NCBI RefSeq assembly: GCF_000204055.1
Contig: NW_006768773.1
Location: 1,835,748-1,899,747 of the forward strand
From: Melampsora larici-populina 98AG31
Taxonomy: Eukaryota; Basidiomycota; Pucciniomycetes; Pucciniales; Melampsoraceae
Length of the DNA stretch: 64,000 nucleotides
Direction of reading: 5' to 3'
A model generated the notes under the pieces. The model ran no database searches. It saw only the letters and a program-made list of their open reading frames with translations, and was not told the origin of the DNA. The position numbers and the translations under genes were made by a program. Shown in pieces: positions 24,287 through 36,107 of the stretch (position 1 is the stretch's first letter; each line of letters starts with the position of its first letter).

Positions 24287-27200
24287 AGAAATTCTCCACC
24301 ACCATCAAGTGTGAAACACTTGACCTTCTTATCGCACTGACGTTCAACTAGGGATATGTAAGTATGAATGGCATTGTACACTTCATCCTTCTCTTTTGAT
24401 TTAAGGCCTGTGATGTGTCGAAAAGACGTGTGATCGTCGGTAAAGAGAATGAAATACAGACTTCGACATATTGATGGTGTACGCATAATACCACTCAAGT
24501 CAATATGGATGTTATCTAGCGGTTGTAAAGATCTTGTGCGAGTTTCGGAGTGAGGCTGGCGATGGGCTTTAGAAAGATCACATGAATTGCATGGTAAAGA
24601 AATTGGAAGAACAAGTTTTGATAGCGACAAAGGGACCCCTAACACAACATCTCCCTTGATCATTTGCTTCAGATAAGCATAATTCGGGTGACCTAATTTA
24701 TGATGGAGTAGTGTTAGAGATTCAGTGAGATTGTCGTTTATGGCTGATGATGTTGAAATGAGTTCAGATGGTGGTGTACGCACCGCATTGAGTTGAAGGA
24801 GCATCGAGGTTGGATGAACCTTTCCGGCTAGGACAGTAGCACCGTCTCGCTTGATGACGAAAGATTGATCAGATAGCCGTTCCGTTATCCATCCTTCGAA
24901 AAACAATCGGCCTCCTGCAATGAGGTTCTGATTGAGAGCCGGTACATACAGACAGTCCGTGAGAGTTACAATGTCTCCAGTTGGACCACAGATAGTAACA
25001 TTTCCTCGTCCTTTGATTTCTAAGGTTGAGGATCCTCCCGCTAGACCTACTTGGTGATTAGATGATAACAAGGGCTGAAAGCTGTCTTTATCGAAGTACT
25101 TTTCAGATTTGAACATGTGATGGGTTGTACCGCTATCCACTATACCAAAATGTTTGTTTTCAATTGTGGCTTTAGGGTCGACTATGTATACGGCACTAGC
25201 GCTTGCCGAGAACTCCGATCTATCCAAAGCTTCTTGAAGGGACGGTAGAGATGGTTATTCGGACGTGACAGAAATAGATGAAGTAGATGGAGTAGATGAA
25301 ATTGATGATGAAGTCGAAGTGTTAGATGTTTTCGGTGTAGGACCTCTTTCTATCCACTCTCCTTTAGCCTTCTTCGCATCAACCCATGCTTTGTATTTGT
25401 TAATATTTTTAGGGTTTCTGATGCAGTTGGCCTCAGTGTGCGTTAATGACACGCATTTTCCAGGAGAGCACCTAGTTTGCACATACCCTTGACGTTTCCT
25501 CATAGAACTGGCTGCACTTGATTGAATGTTTGGAAACACAGGAGGGTTCGTCGGGTGCAACATAGCTCTATTAGTAATACGAACTTTAAGTGCAGTTACT
25601 ACATCGTCGTATTCAAAGGTGTTGCTATCAGCGATATCTTCAGCTACCTTCATCCAATCGGAATTTAAAGACATAAGAAGCTGTTGACCAAGTTCGACAC
25701 TTCCGATCTTTCCACCAGCACTAGTGTAAGCTGTGTACAATTGGTTGAATTCGTCCATGTGAATGGGTAGTAGCGAATCACCTTGATTTAAATTGAATAG
25801 AAGACGTCTAAGGAGCATTTGATGTGCTGGAGTTCGTGGTGAATGATGATCTCGAATTTTAAGCCAAAGTTTACTAGGAGTGGATGAGATATCTGGACCA
25901 ATTGCCGTTTCAACAGTGATAGCTGGTTCAAAACGATTTCTATTCGCTTGATCCAATTTTGATAACATCCAATTTGTTAATGATTCTCTAACAACACTAT
26001 TAAATAGTTGTATGTCTGCTTCGGTTGATTCTTCATCTTTATCAGATAATAGAAAAGATGTAAAGGATAAGAATCGAATACCGGATAAGATCTCGGATGA
26101 CCAATTTGGATAGTTGGTATCATTAAGCTTTTCCGTGATTGTAATTTTGGATAAAGTATTAACCATGGAAGAAGCTATTTGAAATCGCCTACTACCAAAT
26201 GCAGTATTGGTAGTAGTGACGGTAGTGGTACCGATTGGAGGAATTGTTGTTGACATGGCAGGAGGTAACAAATTTTGGATGAGTGTCTGATCACTGATTG
26301 ATTCGGGTTCTGATGAGGATTGAAACTCTTCTTCTGAAGATATTACGGAAGCCGTGACGTGAAGTGACCGCCACGGTTTTTTCAAAACTTCGGTTTTCGG
26401 TTTTTGGTTTTCAGATTTCAGATTTTCGACTTTTCAGTCTTTTTTGAATTTCTGATCTCCTACGGAAGCCCAAACTTATTCAATCGCCTCAAAGATCAAG
26501 TTTGTTTCGACTCATTGGAAGACCCGATCGAACATCTCGAACACTATTGACGCCATCAATCACCACCTCAGCTGAAAGGCTTCCTTCAAATCTATAGCCC
26601 GTTGGCTTTCATATCTCAAACTCATCCACAACCTCCACAGATGAGTTCAGTTTCCATTCTCTTTTAGACCAAATGAGAAACTGAACCATAGCTTTGATCT
26701 TCATATTGATTGTAAAAGATGGGAGGTGCATTTTCACTTCTTAAGCACCTTCGGTATGTCTGTTGACTTAAACGTTCATTGGCAAAAAAAGCATAGGATG
26801 AGTCGTCATCACTCGAGAATGCTTTATTCTCTAGCCTCGTGTATACTACGATCTATGTAACCAAGTTGTGAATTTGTCATTTAATAGTGATCAACACATA
26901 CTCTTTGAGCTCTTCATCTTGACAATAAGGACCATGAGACTATTGATCTTCACCAAGAAGATCAGAAAGAAGTATTTCCAGAAAGGAGTATTTGGAACCA
27001 TACTGACACAAACCATTCAAGCAAACATAGGACGAGCTTGTTAGTTGCAGACCCTTAACAAGATACACCGACTCAAGATTAATGACATTGCAATAAACAT
27101 GAAAACAAGCGATTGAGAAAGGCAAAAAAGCGAGGTAAAACTTTCATATAATCTATCATCAAGCTAATATACATGATTAGTCTCAATCTTGTAGGTTCAA

Positions 27201-27792
27201 ACTTTGGAACCGAATAGCCTCGAGAGGAAGAAAAGCAACATTTTTCACCGCGTAAAAAATGAATTCAATAATCTCACCGTTGAACGTAAACAACCCGATC
27301 AATTCTGAGTTTACTCACACCGCCTAACCAGCTGGACACGTTCCCACTGATATGAATAGTTTCTGTGTAGACTTGATCACCAACGGAGCTGATGAGATTG
27401 AACATTTACCAGGATGTCATCATCATGGACTTGTTGCTCTTGAAAAAGAAGCAATTCGCCATTGTCTTTGAATTGAATAGAAATGTGGTCATCGTCATAG
27501 ACTTCTCACAAATGTGCAAGGCAAGGGGCACTTTTAGACTACAAAAATGACAGTGTCTTTGCTAAGGGCAACGTAGTGTAGTCTTATTAATGCAGGGGCT
27601 TGAGGCAAATGCATGTTTGGAAATCAAAAAGACTGAAAAGTCGAAAATCTGAAAACTGAAAACCGAAAACTGAAAACCGAAGTTTTGAAAAAACTGTGGC
27701 GGTCACTTCACGTCACGGCTTCCGTAAGATATCGATTGAGTTGGAGAAGTGGTATTTTGAACTAGAGGTACGGTAATCTCTTCGTCATTCAT
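24287..27792 (-). pseudogene. Copia Gag-protease-integrase polyprotein (partial, interrupted)
   Basis: Reads ATG 27792 to 27726, jumps the TIR element (26345-27725), and continues 26344 to about 24287. With the insert and one 8-bp repeat removed, the frame is continuous. Domains in order: Gag of the UBN2 type (LNDTNYPNWSSEIL), a Cys/His cluster (CSPGKCVSLTHTEANC), protease (FGIVDSGTTHHMF), the integrase zinc region (HHKLGHPNYAYLK then CNSCDLSKAH) and the start of the DDE core (IHIDLSG, FTLDGGGEF). An in-frame TAA lies at 25255-25257. Truncated before the catalytic Glu, so inactive. Confidence 0.85.
26345..27725. mobile_element. 1.38-kb terminal-inverted-repeat DNA element in Copia gag
   Basis: About 105-bp imperfect inverted repeats (26345 to about 26450 and about 27620 to 27725), both beginning ACGGAAGCCGTGACGTG and running into a T-rich tract of CGGTTTTC/CAGTTTTC units. 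Flanked by 8-bp direct repeats AAGATATT (26337-26344) and AAGATATC (27726-27733). No transposase frame inside. The 8-bp duplication with long ends suggests a hAT- or Mutator-derived non-autonomous element; the class is undecided. Confidence 0.75.
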
Positions 27793-27870
27793 AAATCAAT
27801 TGCGAATGAAATGTCGGATCGATTTGAGTCTCTCGCTACCATGTAAATGGCTTGAGACACCGTGGTACCT

Positions 27871-28365
27871 GATGTTATTGTGCTAAATGTAAGCACACTT
27901 CTCCAAAGCTCCACACGTATGCAGACGTGGGACTAACCTGATTTTATTGTGCTAAATGTAAGCACACTTCTCCAAAGCTCCACACGTATGCAGACGTGGG
28001 ACTAACCTAATTGTTTGGAGGTAAATAGAAAACGAGAAATAAGTTGAGAGCAACGATGATGAGCTCAGACAAGGATCTAAGGGATTTCTCTTTCCAATAG
28101 ATATATTAATTGCTATCATAACTAACCTGATGTTATTGTGCTAAATGTAAGCACACTTCTCCAAAGCTCCACACGTATGCAGACGTGGGACTAACCTGAA
28201 CAACAAATAGATGAGAAACAAAACAACGTATTGAGAAGTTAGATAACGTAAGAATAAGATATGAAATGGTTATATATATGTACCTAATTGTTTGGAGGTA
28301 AATAGAAAACGAGAAATAAGTTGAGAGCGACAATGATGAGCTCAGACAAGGATCTAAGGGATTCT
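27871..28365. repeat. Interspersed local repeats in Copia leader/LTR
   Basis: A roughly 70-bp unit (GTGCTAAATGTAAGCACAC through GTGGGACTAACCT) occurs at 27871-27940, 27941-28009 and 28129-28198. A second unit of roughly 78 bp (TTGTTTGGAGGTAAATAG through GGATCTAAGGGA) occurs at 28010-28086 and 28286-28363. The first unit contains two small hairpins, GTGCTaaatgtAAGCAC and CCACacgt...acGTGG. They precede the Copia gag start on the minus strand, so they are probably shuffled LTR or 5' leader modules. Confidence 0.7.
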
Positions 28366-28668
28366 ACCAGATTGATGAGGTTAGTGATAATGCGAAAACT
28401 AAGGATAATCGAAAACTTACTCTCTTTCCAATAGATGAGGAAAAGAGAGTAAGATGCGAAGCTAACAACATATATATCTAAACATCATCGAAACATAATC
28501 ATTGGGGTTGATCAACATGAAAGTTGGTTGAGAAACATACGAAAACGCAGCACAACACTCTTACTACTATGAGATTAGAAAAGATAAGAAAGCACACTCG
28601 TAACATCTGATGATCACCTTTCACCTCACTATGACACTTGTAACGTATGTCTTGATTGTCTTTCAACA

Positions 28669-29616
28669 CATCTAAGATCCCAGCAAGACAACGCACGAGC
28701 CGCCGCCTCTAATCCCAATCCTCACATTCATCCAATGCAAGACTTAGCGAGACTAGAACCTGTGACTAAAGGTCCTAAAGTCTCTACTCCCGACAAGTTT
28801 AGCGGATCAAGGGGGATGCACGCTGAAGTCTTCGCGAGTCAACTTCAATTTTATATGATGGCCCACCCTTATTTATTTCCCGATGATCGTGCCAAAGTGG
28901 TGTTTTCCCTGTCTTACCTTACCGGAACGGCGAGCAGCTGGGCTCAACCGCTTACCAAGGAGCTATTAGACGAATCAACGGCGCACTTAGTCACTTTCGA
29001 ACGTTTTGTTAGGAATTTTAAAGCTATGTACTTTGATACAGAGAAGAAAGCTAAAGCCGAAAAGGCGATTAGAAGCTTAACTCAGAAAGGGACTGTGGCC
29101 ACATATACACATGAATTCAACTTACATGCTGCCAACACTGAATGGGAAATCCCTACCCTCATTAGTCAATTCAAGCAGGGACTTAAGAAGGAAATCCGGG
29201 TCGCGATGGTATTAGCTCAAGAACCATTTACTAGCATTGAACAAATATCCAATATGGCAATTAAACTGGATAACAAGATTCACGGTGTTGCAGACACCTC
29301 CACCGCTTTACCAAACCACGCTCCCGACCCCAACGCGATGGATCTATCACCTATGAACTCCAGGCTGACCGACGAAGAGAGAGCCTCAGCCAAAAGGATG
29401 CGCTCAGGCAACTGCTTTCGCTGTAACGGGCATGGACATATCTCCGCGGCATGCCCAAATAGAAAGACCAACACATCATTCAAAAACAAATCAAATTACA
29501 ATAGTCGAATTGCTGAGTTGGAGGTACAATTGGCAGCTTTACGTAGTGAAGGGAGTAACAGTAGAGAATCATCTAGTAGAGCAGAATCCTCAAAAAATGG
29601 AGGAGCTCAGGAATGA
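28669..29616 (+). CDS. Chromoviral Gag (capsid and zinc knuckle), 5' part displaced
   Basis: Open from 28669 to TGA 29614-29616; first ATG at 28735. Retrotransposon-gag capsid signature spans roughly residues 15-130 from that ATG (PDKFSGSRG, SYLTGTASSWAQPL). A single CCHC knuckle follows (CFRCNGHGHISAAC), then a Ser-rich tail with a short coiled coil. The stop overlaps the pol start as ATGA, so pol lies in the other frame by stop-restart rather than by a shared polyprotein. The N-terminus is stranded at 24209-24282, so this Gag is probably not made intact. Confidence 0.85.
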   Translation, partial: HLRSQQDNARAAASNPNPHIHPMQDLARLEPVTKGPKVSTPDKFSGSRGMHAEVFASQLQFYMMAHPYLFPDDRAKVVFSLSYLTGTASSWAQPLTKELLDESTAHLVTFERFVRNFKAMYFDTEKKAKAEKAIRSLTQKGTVATYTHEFNLHAANTEWEIPTLISQFKQGLKKEIRVAMVLAQEPFTSIEQISNMAIKLDNKIHGVADTSTALPNHAPDPNAMDLSPMNSRLTDEERASAKRMRSGNCFRCNGHGHISAACPNRKTNTSFKNKSNYNSRIAELEVQLAALRSEGSNSRESSSRAESSKNGGAQE

Positions 29617-32600
29617 CTGTTGTGCCATACCTGGGCGGAAAAGAGAATTGGGAAGAAGTGAAATTAGGAGCTAGTGAAATTGTAAATTGCAATGAAAAAG
29701 ATCCGCGACTATTTTTTCAAACTTCACTCCATACCATCCCCAATTCCCGAGCCACAACCACCGAGACCTCCCACTCCTTGATGTTTCTTATAGATTCAGG
29801 AGCCACTCATGATGTCTTAGCAGAATCTTTCATCGCAAAGACAAACCTCCAAGACCACACTTTTGAGAGTAACCGATGCGTGACAGGTTACGACGGATTC
29901 ACCAGTTGATCTTCACGCGAGACCAATCTGATCCTTGAAGGCGACACATCACCAACCCACTTTGTCATCACCAAGCTCAAGGACCGATATGATGGAATAT
30001 TAGGTATGCCGTGGATACTCAAATACGGACACCTAATTGATTGGAAAGCAGGTGTGCTACGTACACAAGAAGAGAACATCGCAGCCACCGAGATGGTGTC
30101 GTCCTATCCGAAAACACCCTTACCTAGCCCTGGAATGGAGCCCGTGAGGGACGCTAGGAAATGTGACGAGGGGATGTGTATCAATTCTGATACGTTAGCA
30201 TCCCCGCAATGTGAGTTTGATAGCACTATCTCAGACCATTCCCGTGAAGCAACTGGCAAGCACCTATCTCTCCTGAATAACAGTGTTACCAAACCTATCA
30301 CAACAACGACAACAATGGAACCACTTGCGTCTACCGCAGTAGACTCGTCACCTCCGACAATCAACCCCAACGGTCCACTGGAGGAGCCTAAGGGGCACGC
30401 TAGGAACAGTGACGAGGGGGCTAGTGTCTTGATTGATACAGTGATGCCCCCGCAATGTGAGTTTGATATATCCAAATCTCAGTCTTTGACCGAATCAGCT
30501 GGCCAGCCATTTTCTCCCTTGAATACAGATGTCAATGTTGACGCGGCAAAAACCTCGTGGTCGACCTCAGCAAAATTAGCGGCTGAAGAGAAGAAGAAAT
30601 TACCGGTCAAGAACGTTGAAGAACTAGTCCCAACCCAATACCACCGACATCTTCACATGTTCGTCAAGTCTAAGGCACTGGGGTTACCACCAAGAAGGAG
30701 ATACGATTTCAAGGTAGACCTCATACCAGGCGCGCAACCACAAGCAAGCAGAATCATCCCGCTATCACCAGCGGAGAATTTAGTTCTAGATGAAATGATT
30801 AAATCAGGTTTAGCCAACGGAACAATACGACGCACCACCTCGCCTTGGGCTGCCCCAGTGCTCTTCACAGGGAAGAAGGATGGCAGCTTAAGGCCATGCT
30901 TCGACTACAGGAGGCTAAATTCCCTGACAGTGAAAAACAAATACCCGCTCCCACTGACAATGGACCTAGTGGACAGCCTCTTAGACGCTGATGAATTCAC
31001 GAAGCTGGATATGCGCAACGCTTACGGCAATTTACGCGTGGCCGAGGGAGACGAAGACATACTTGCATTTATTTGTCGACAAGGCCAATTTGCCCCACTT
31101 ACCATGCCTTTCGGCCCAACCGGAGCCCCAGGATATTTTCAATACTTTATGCAAGATATCCTGGTGGGGCGTATTGGGAAGGACACGGCGGTTTTCCTAG
31201 ATGACATCATGATTTATACCAAGAAAGGCGAACCCCATGCACCTATAGTTGACATTGTCCTGGATATTTTGGGAAAGCATCAGCTATGGTTGAAGCCAGA
31301 GAAGTGCAAATTCTCCAAATCCAAAGTCGAATACCTTGGTTTATTGATTTCACACAATAAAATCAAGATGGATCCAACGAAAGTTCGAGCAGTGTCAGAT
31401 TGGCCAGAACCCCGTAACGTCTCTGAATTACAACATTTTATTGGGTTCGCAAACTTCTACCGCAGATTCATCAATCAATTCTCAAAGACCACACGACCCC
31501 TACATGATTTAACGAAGAATAACACTCAATTCAAGTGGGACGAACGCTGCAAGAAGGCATTTGACAGTCTGAAATTGTCATTCACATCAGCTCCAGTTCT
31601 AAAGATCGCGGATCCCTATAAAGCTTTCATACTTGAGTGTGATTGCTCAGACTTTGCGCTAGGGGCGGTGTTATCTCAACGTTGCGACAAAGATGGCGAA
31701 ATACACCCTGTAGCCTACCTATCGAGATCATTAGCACAAGCGGAACGGAACTACGAGATCTTCGACAAGGAATTGTTAGCCATAGTAGCTTCCTTCAAGG
31801 AATGGAGACATTACCTCGAAGGAAACCCCAACAGACTCGACGTGATAGTCTACATCGACCACAGAAACCTGGAATCTTTCATGACAACCAAGCAATTGAC
31901 AAGGCGACAGGCTCGGTGGGCGGAAACACTAGGATGCTTCGACTTCACCATTAAATTCAGACCAGGACGACAGAGCACTAAACCCGATGCATTATCACGA
32001 CGACCAGACTTAGCTCCTACGCAAGAAGATAAATTAACTTTTGGCCGACTAATTAGACCAGAGAACCTATCATCCGACTCGTTTATCAAGATTGATAGCA
32101 TAGAATGTTTCTTTGAAGACAAGACTATTGAATTAGAAAACGCTGAAAAATGGTTTGAAGTCGACGTGTTGGGAATCAGTGAAGAAGAAGACTTAAGCAA
32201 CTCAGTAGCACAGGAGGATGAAACTCATTCAGACATGGAAATCATTGATTGCATTAGGAACTCAACAAAGAACTGCGATAGATTACAAAAGATCATATCC
32301 ACAGTACACAATCCAGCATCGTCAAAGGTGAAAGAAGCAGTCAGCAGATACAGCGTCAAGAATGGACTATTATACAACAAACATCATATCGAAGTCCCCA
32401 ACGATAACTCACTGAAGCTCAAGATTCTCAAAAGCCGACATGACAGCTTACTCACAGGACATCCTGGAAGATCAAAAACGCTGGGCCTTGTCAGACGATG
32501 TTTCAACTGGCCGTCAATCAAATCGTATGTCAATAAGTATGTAGACGGATGTGACTCATGCTTAAGGGTGAAAAGTATACACCAGAAGCCCTTTGGTTCG

Positions 32601-33719
32601 CTAGAACCTCTACCAATACTGGCAGGACCATGGACAGATATCAGCTACGATTTGATCACAAAGCTACCTACATCTAACGGGTATGATAGTATACTGACCG
32701 TAGTCGATAGACTGACGAAAATGTCGCATTTCATACCCTGTAGAGAAAGTATGTCATCGGAGGAGCTCGCGGATATCATGGTCAAGGACGTCTGGCGACT
32801 ACACGGGACCCCAAAGACCATTGTATCCGACAGAGGAGGTGTCTTCATTTCACAAATGATCAAAGAACTGAACAAACGCTTAGGAATCCGCATACAACCC
32901 TCAACAGCCTTCCATCCAAGAACAGACGGACAATCTGAAATAGTCAACAAAACTATAGAGCAGTACTTACGTCATTTTGTCTCATACCGTCAGGATAACT
33001 GGAGCGACTTAATCCCTACTGCTGAATTTGCTTACAATAACAGAGATCACGCTTCCACAGGTGTATCACCCTTTAAGGCAAACTTTGGGTACAACGCAAA
33101 CTTTGGAGGTATACCTTTGGGCGAGCAATGTATACCTGCGGTAGAGGAAAGACTCAAGATCCTGGAGGAAGTTCAGACCGAATTGAAGGAATGTTTGGAA
33201 GCATCACAAGAAGAGATGAAGGTTCAATTCGACAAAGGCGTAAGAGATACACCAACATGGCAAGTAGGCGATCAGGTTTGGCTCAGTAATAAAAATATAG
33301 CAACAACAAGGCCAAGTCCAAAATTAGAACATCGCTGGCTAGGTCCTTTTTCTATCATTGAAGTAAATTCACGATCAACTTACAAATTGGACCTACCCGC
33401 AGCACTAAGAGGCGTACACCCAGTATTCCATGTATCACTCCTACAAAAACACAACCCAGACGAAATCAAAGGAAGAAAATTGAAGGAACCCAGCGCAGTT
33501 TTCATAGAAGGAAACGAAGAATGGGAAGTCAATGAAATACTCGACTGTAGAATCAGAAACAGAAGTCGTGAGTACTTGATCAATTGGAAGGGTTTTAGCA
33601 CTGAAAACAATTCGTGGGAGCCAGTAGGGAATTTGAAAAACAGTAAAGATTTAGTTAAACAATTCGACAAGAAATTTCCCAACGCCGCACTCAAGTACAA
33701 GAAGAGAAGGAGGAAGTAG
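29613..33719 (+). pseudogene. Chromoviral Pol: protease, RT, RNase H, integrase, chromodomain (one in-frame TGA)
   Basis: A single frame from ATG 29613 to TAG 33717 apart from TGA 29907-29909. Protease FLIDSGATHDVL; RT with LDMRNAYGNLRVAEGDED, MPFGPTGAPGYFQ and catalytic FLDD; RNase H with FILECDCSDFALGAVLS, IFDKELLAI and YIDHRNL; integrase zinc finger HDSLLTGHPG and CDSC; DDE core SYDLITKLP, VSDRGGVF and GQSEIVNKT; GPF/Y-type LGPFSII; C-terminal chromodomain WEVNEILDCRIRNRSREYL ... NWKGFSTENNSWEP. The chromodomain places it among chromoviruses, which target heterochromatin. All catalytic residues are kept; the only lesion is the TGA, which is one C-to-T step from an Arg codon. Confidence 0.95.
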
Positions 33720-33800
33720 AGAGAGGGCTAAGCTTTTTCCCACGAGGTTTTTTAACGCTGCCCGTGGAAAGAATGCAGACTTGCAAGAGGAAGTTGGGCA

Positions 33801-33812
33801 TAAAAGGGGGAA
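33801..33812 (+). promoter_or_regulatory. Polypurine tract of chromovirus
   Basis: TAAAAGGGGGAA just before the 3' LTR at 33816; plus-strand primer site by position and composition. Confidence 0.8.
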
Positions 33813-33815
33813 TAA

Positions 33816-33999
33816 TGTTATGATCCTACAGTTGTAACTTACGTGACACTTGTACTTACATGTCACAGAGGGGGATGATGATCTGGAGGACACGGCCTGT
33901 ATGGCTTGATTCCTCATCCGACAATCTAACTACATTACCGGAATCCCCTTGGACCCTGTTCCTCTCCCTCGCCAACGAGCCCCTGTGACGGTCATAACA
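33816..33999 (+). repeat. 3' LTR of chromovirus (184 bp)
   Basis: Matches 23609-23792 with four substitutions; followed by target duplication TCTCA (34000-34004). Confidence 0.95.
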
Positions 34000-34004
34000 T
34001 CTCA

Positions 34005-34600
34005 CCTGAACAAGTGTCTTCTGCTGGTTTGTATTCCTCCACTAGAGTCAGAGCCATGCAAATGGCAGGAAATCATCCTCAAAAAGTGGTCATGATATTG
34101 TGAAGAGGCAGTGTCTTCAGTCAAAGAGCTGCCAAACCCCATCCAACAACAAGTTCCAGCTTGGGCAGAAGCAAAATATGTGCATTGGGAACTCCAGCAA
34201 TAATCAGAATTGAGGCAAATGCTTGGTGAATTGCCAATGCATTTCATTTGCCATCATTATGTTATTGGAACCTGAGTTGCTAGTCTGACTGAGCATCTAA
34301 TATTCACAACAATATACAACACCAGAATCAATCAAGTGAATGAAAACCTATAAAATGAAAGGTTTAATATCCTTATCTTATCCACAAGGTTGTGCTTGAT
34401 CAGTACATTGGCCAAAGGCTCAGCCAGCCAGAAACCTTGGTGCTCCCATGCAGCTACCTTAGGCTTGATCCTGAGGTGACAAGAACAATATTTATATGTT
34501 AGATTGATATATTTCATGTTGGCACTGATGAAGCCATGTTCCACATGTTGTGCTGCATATGGAATTTGATGTTCAGCCCGTGGTAGATATTCCATTAGCT
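34005..34600 (-). pseudogene. hAT-like transposase relic, central part
   Basis: Minus frame 34595-34332 reads HLRIKPKVAAWEHQGFWLAE then PLANVLIKHNLVDKIR. This resembles the hAT segment in which a G-x-x-LA helix and an x-H-x-L-x-x-KI strand precede the catalytic Asp. The following sequence is frameshifted. Together with 22300-23603 it would form one minus-strand gene split by the chromovirus. Pattern-based only. Confidence 0.35.
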
Positions 34601-36107
34601 TCCAAAAAACAAATGAAGAGGATTAGTTCAAGCCTTGAGTTTGTTAACAACTTGAGCCTTCATCAACAAATTAAGATGTTTGGCCTCAAGGGCATACTAA
34701 TGCCTTCCAAATAGTCTTGATTCAGGTGACAGATGATTGACACAGGTGCAAAGCCACAGATCTTCACAATGCAACCATGGCAAAGATTAACAGACCTGTA
34801 CTGTACTTAAGATTTAAATCTTGTATATCTTCAAGCTTTGTTGATATACAAAGAAATCAAATCTGGTATTATGTTCTGTAATATCTTTTTCCACATTTTT
34901 TCCCAACATCCTTTCTCTATGGTAGGTATTTCTATATGCAATTGCTGATTGTAAATGGAGGTCTGATTTTCTGAAGTTTTAAAATTTTTAACACAATCAT
35001 GGGTGTAAGCTGTTTCATCATAAGTCATACTTGACAAGATTTGAATTGAGGTATTTGATTATTTGGTGATTATTTTGAAGGGATGAGCTTTCTTTGATGT
35101 TAAAAATGTGATTCAAGACAGAAATTTGATCTTTGAAATCTTACAAATCTCATCCTCAATATTATGAACAACATGAAAATGATAATGAACTGATTCAATT
35201 TTGATTGACAAAACTCAGACTTGACTTGGTGTATGAAGAATGTTTCCAAGGACAAGATAAAGTAAGAAACCTTAACTAAAAGGTTTTATGAATCAGGCAT
35301 TCTGATTTAACTTGGAAATACTGATTTCAATAGGTGATTTTGATATTTAAACGAGTGAGATTGCTCAAAGGCATATTTTTCTTGAACTAACATTATATAT
35401 TAACTTTTGAGCGGTTGATTGACGTAACTTAAACTACCAACATAAAGCAATTTCCCCACAGAAAAGTGGATCACATTTAATAATCAAGAATGCCGATCTA
35501 CTGCTGATCCAATACATTTTTAAAATTGCTTTTGTTGGTAGTGTTATCTTGCAGATGCTGAATCAATTTTTGAGGTGAAATTCAACATCTATGTTCAAGT
35601 CAATAGATGTTTCAAGGAACTGGACACGTGAGGCCGTGACTGTTCTGCAAAGTATGGAAAATGTAAGGATGTATGTACATTTTTGTAGGTCAAGAAACCT
35701 TGAGCTCAAAAGCCCCTGATGAGCATGCCTTTACCCTTGCACGGGATAGACACATAGACAGTATGATTGCGGAATGTTTGGTCTGTTGTGGGTTTGATGT
35801 TTTATATTGGACGATATTGTTTGATAATGTACAGTATGTACAAACATTGAACTCGAGTAACAACGCCAATGATGATGTCTGCTTTCTTCAGAAGATATAT
35901 CTGTTATGATGATAAATGAATGAATTGTGCCATAGAGTGAATCAAACAGGGTTATGGTAGGTTCAAATCTTGGTCAAAAAAGAGGAAGATCAACAACTAA
36001 AGTTAAGAAAATTAATCTAAGATTTAATAAAAAAAGAAGAAAATTATACATCCAATGAATTGGTGAGTGAAGTTCTATGTATGTCAAGAAAGGACAAACA
36101 AGTTTTT
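34601..36107. other. AT-rich intergenic region, no gene recognised
   Basis: A 78-codon plus-strand frame at 35673-35909 (ARDRHIDSMIAECLVCCGFD) is open but matches nothing I know. The remainder has many stops in all frames and T/A tracts. Probably eroded transposon sequence. Confidence 0.4.

Larger units (their letters stand above)
24283..28668 (-). mobile_element. Truncated Ty1/Copia element inside chromovirus gag
   Basis: Minus-strand Copia with a TG-starting outer end at 28668 (TGTTGAAAG), a leader rich in local repeats, a gag start at 27792, then gag, protease and the first half of integrase. It stops at about 24283 inside the integrase core, before the catalytic Glu, reverse transcriptase, RNase H and 3' LTR. 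The 3' half was lost at or after insertion. A 1.38-kb TIR element sits in its gag. ACATC occurs at both junctions (24278-24282 and 28668-28672) and may be a short target duplication or microhomology. Confidence 0.75.
23609..33999 (+). mobile_element. Ty3/Gypsy chromovirus (Tf1/sushi-like), with nested insertions
   Basis: Complete outline: 5' LTR 23609-23792, primer-binding region, gag (split), pol 29613-33719 with a C-terminal chromodomain, polypurine tract, 3' LTR 33816-33999, perfect 5-bp target duplication. Of the 10,391 bp, about 4.4 kb (24283-28668) is a later Copia insertion, leaving about 6 kb native sequence, normal for the group. The two LTRs differ at four positions that I can see. 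The element interrupts a minus-strand hAT-like relic. One in-frame TGA in pol and the gag insertion make it non-autonomous. Confidence 0.93.

Noticed and set aside
27871..28198. CRISPR-like array suggested by regularly repeated 70-bp units
   Set aside because: Units are long, adjacent or irregularly spaced, and lie in a eukaryotic retroelement leader.
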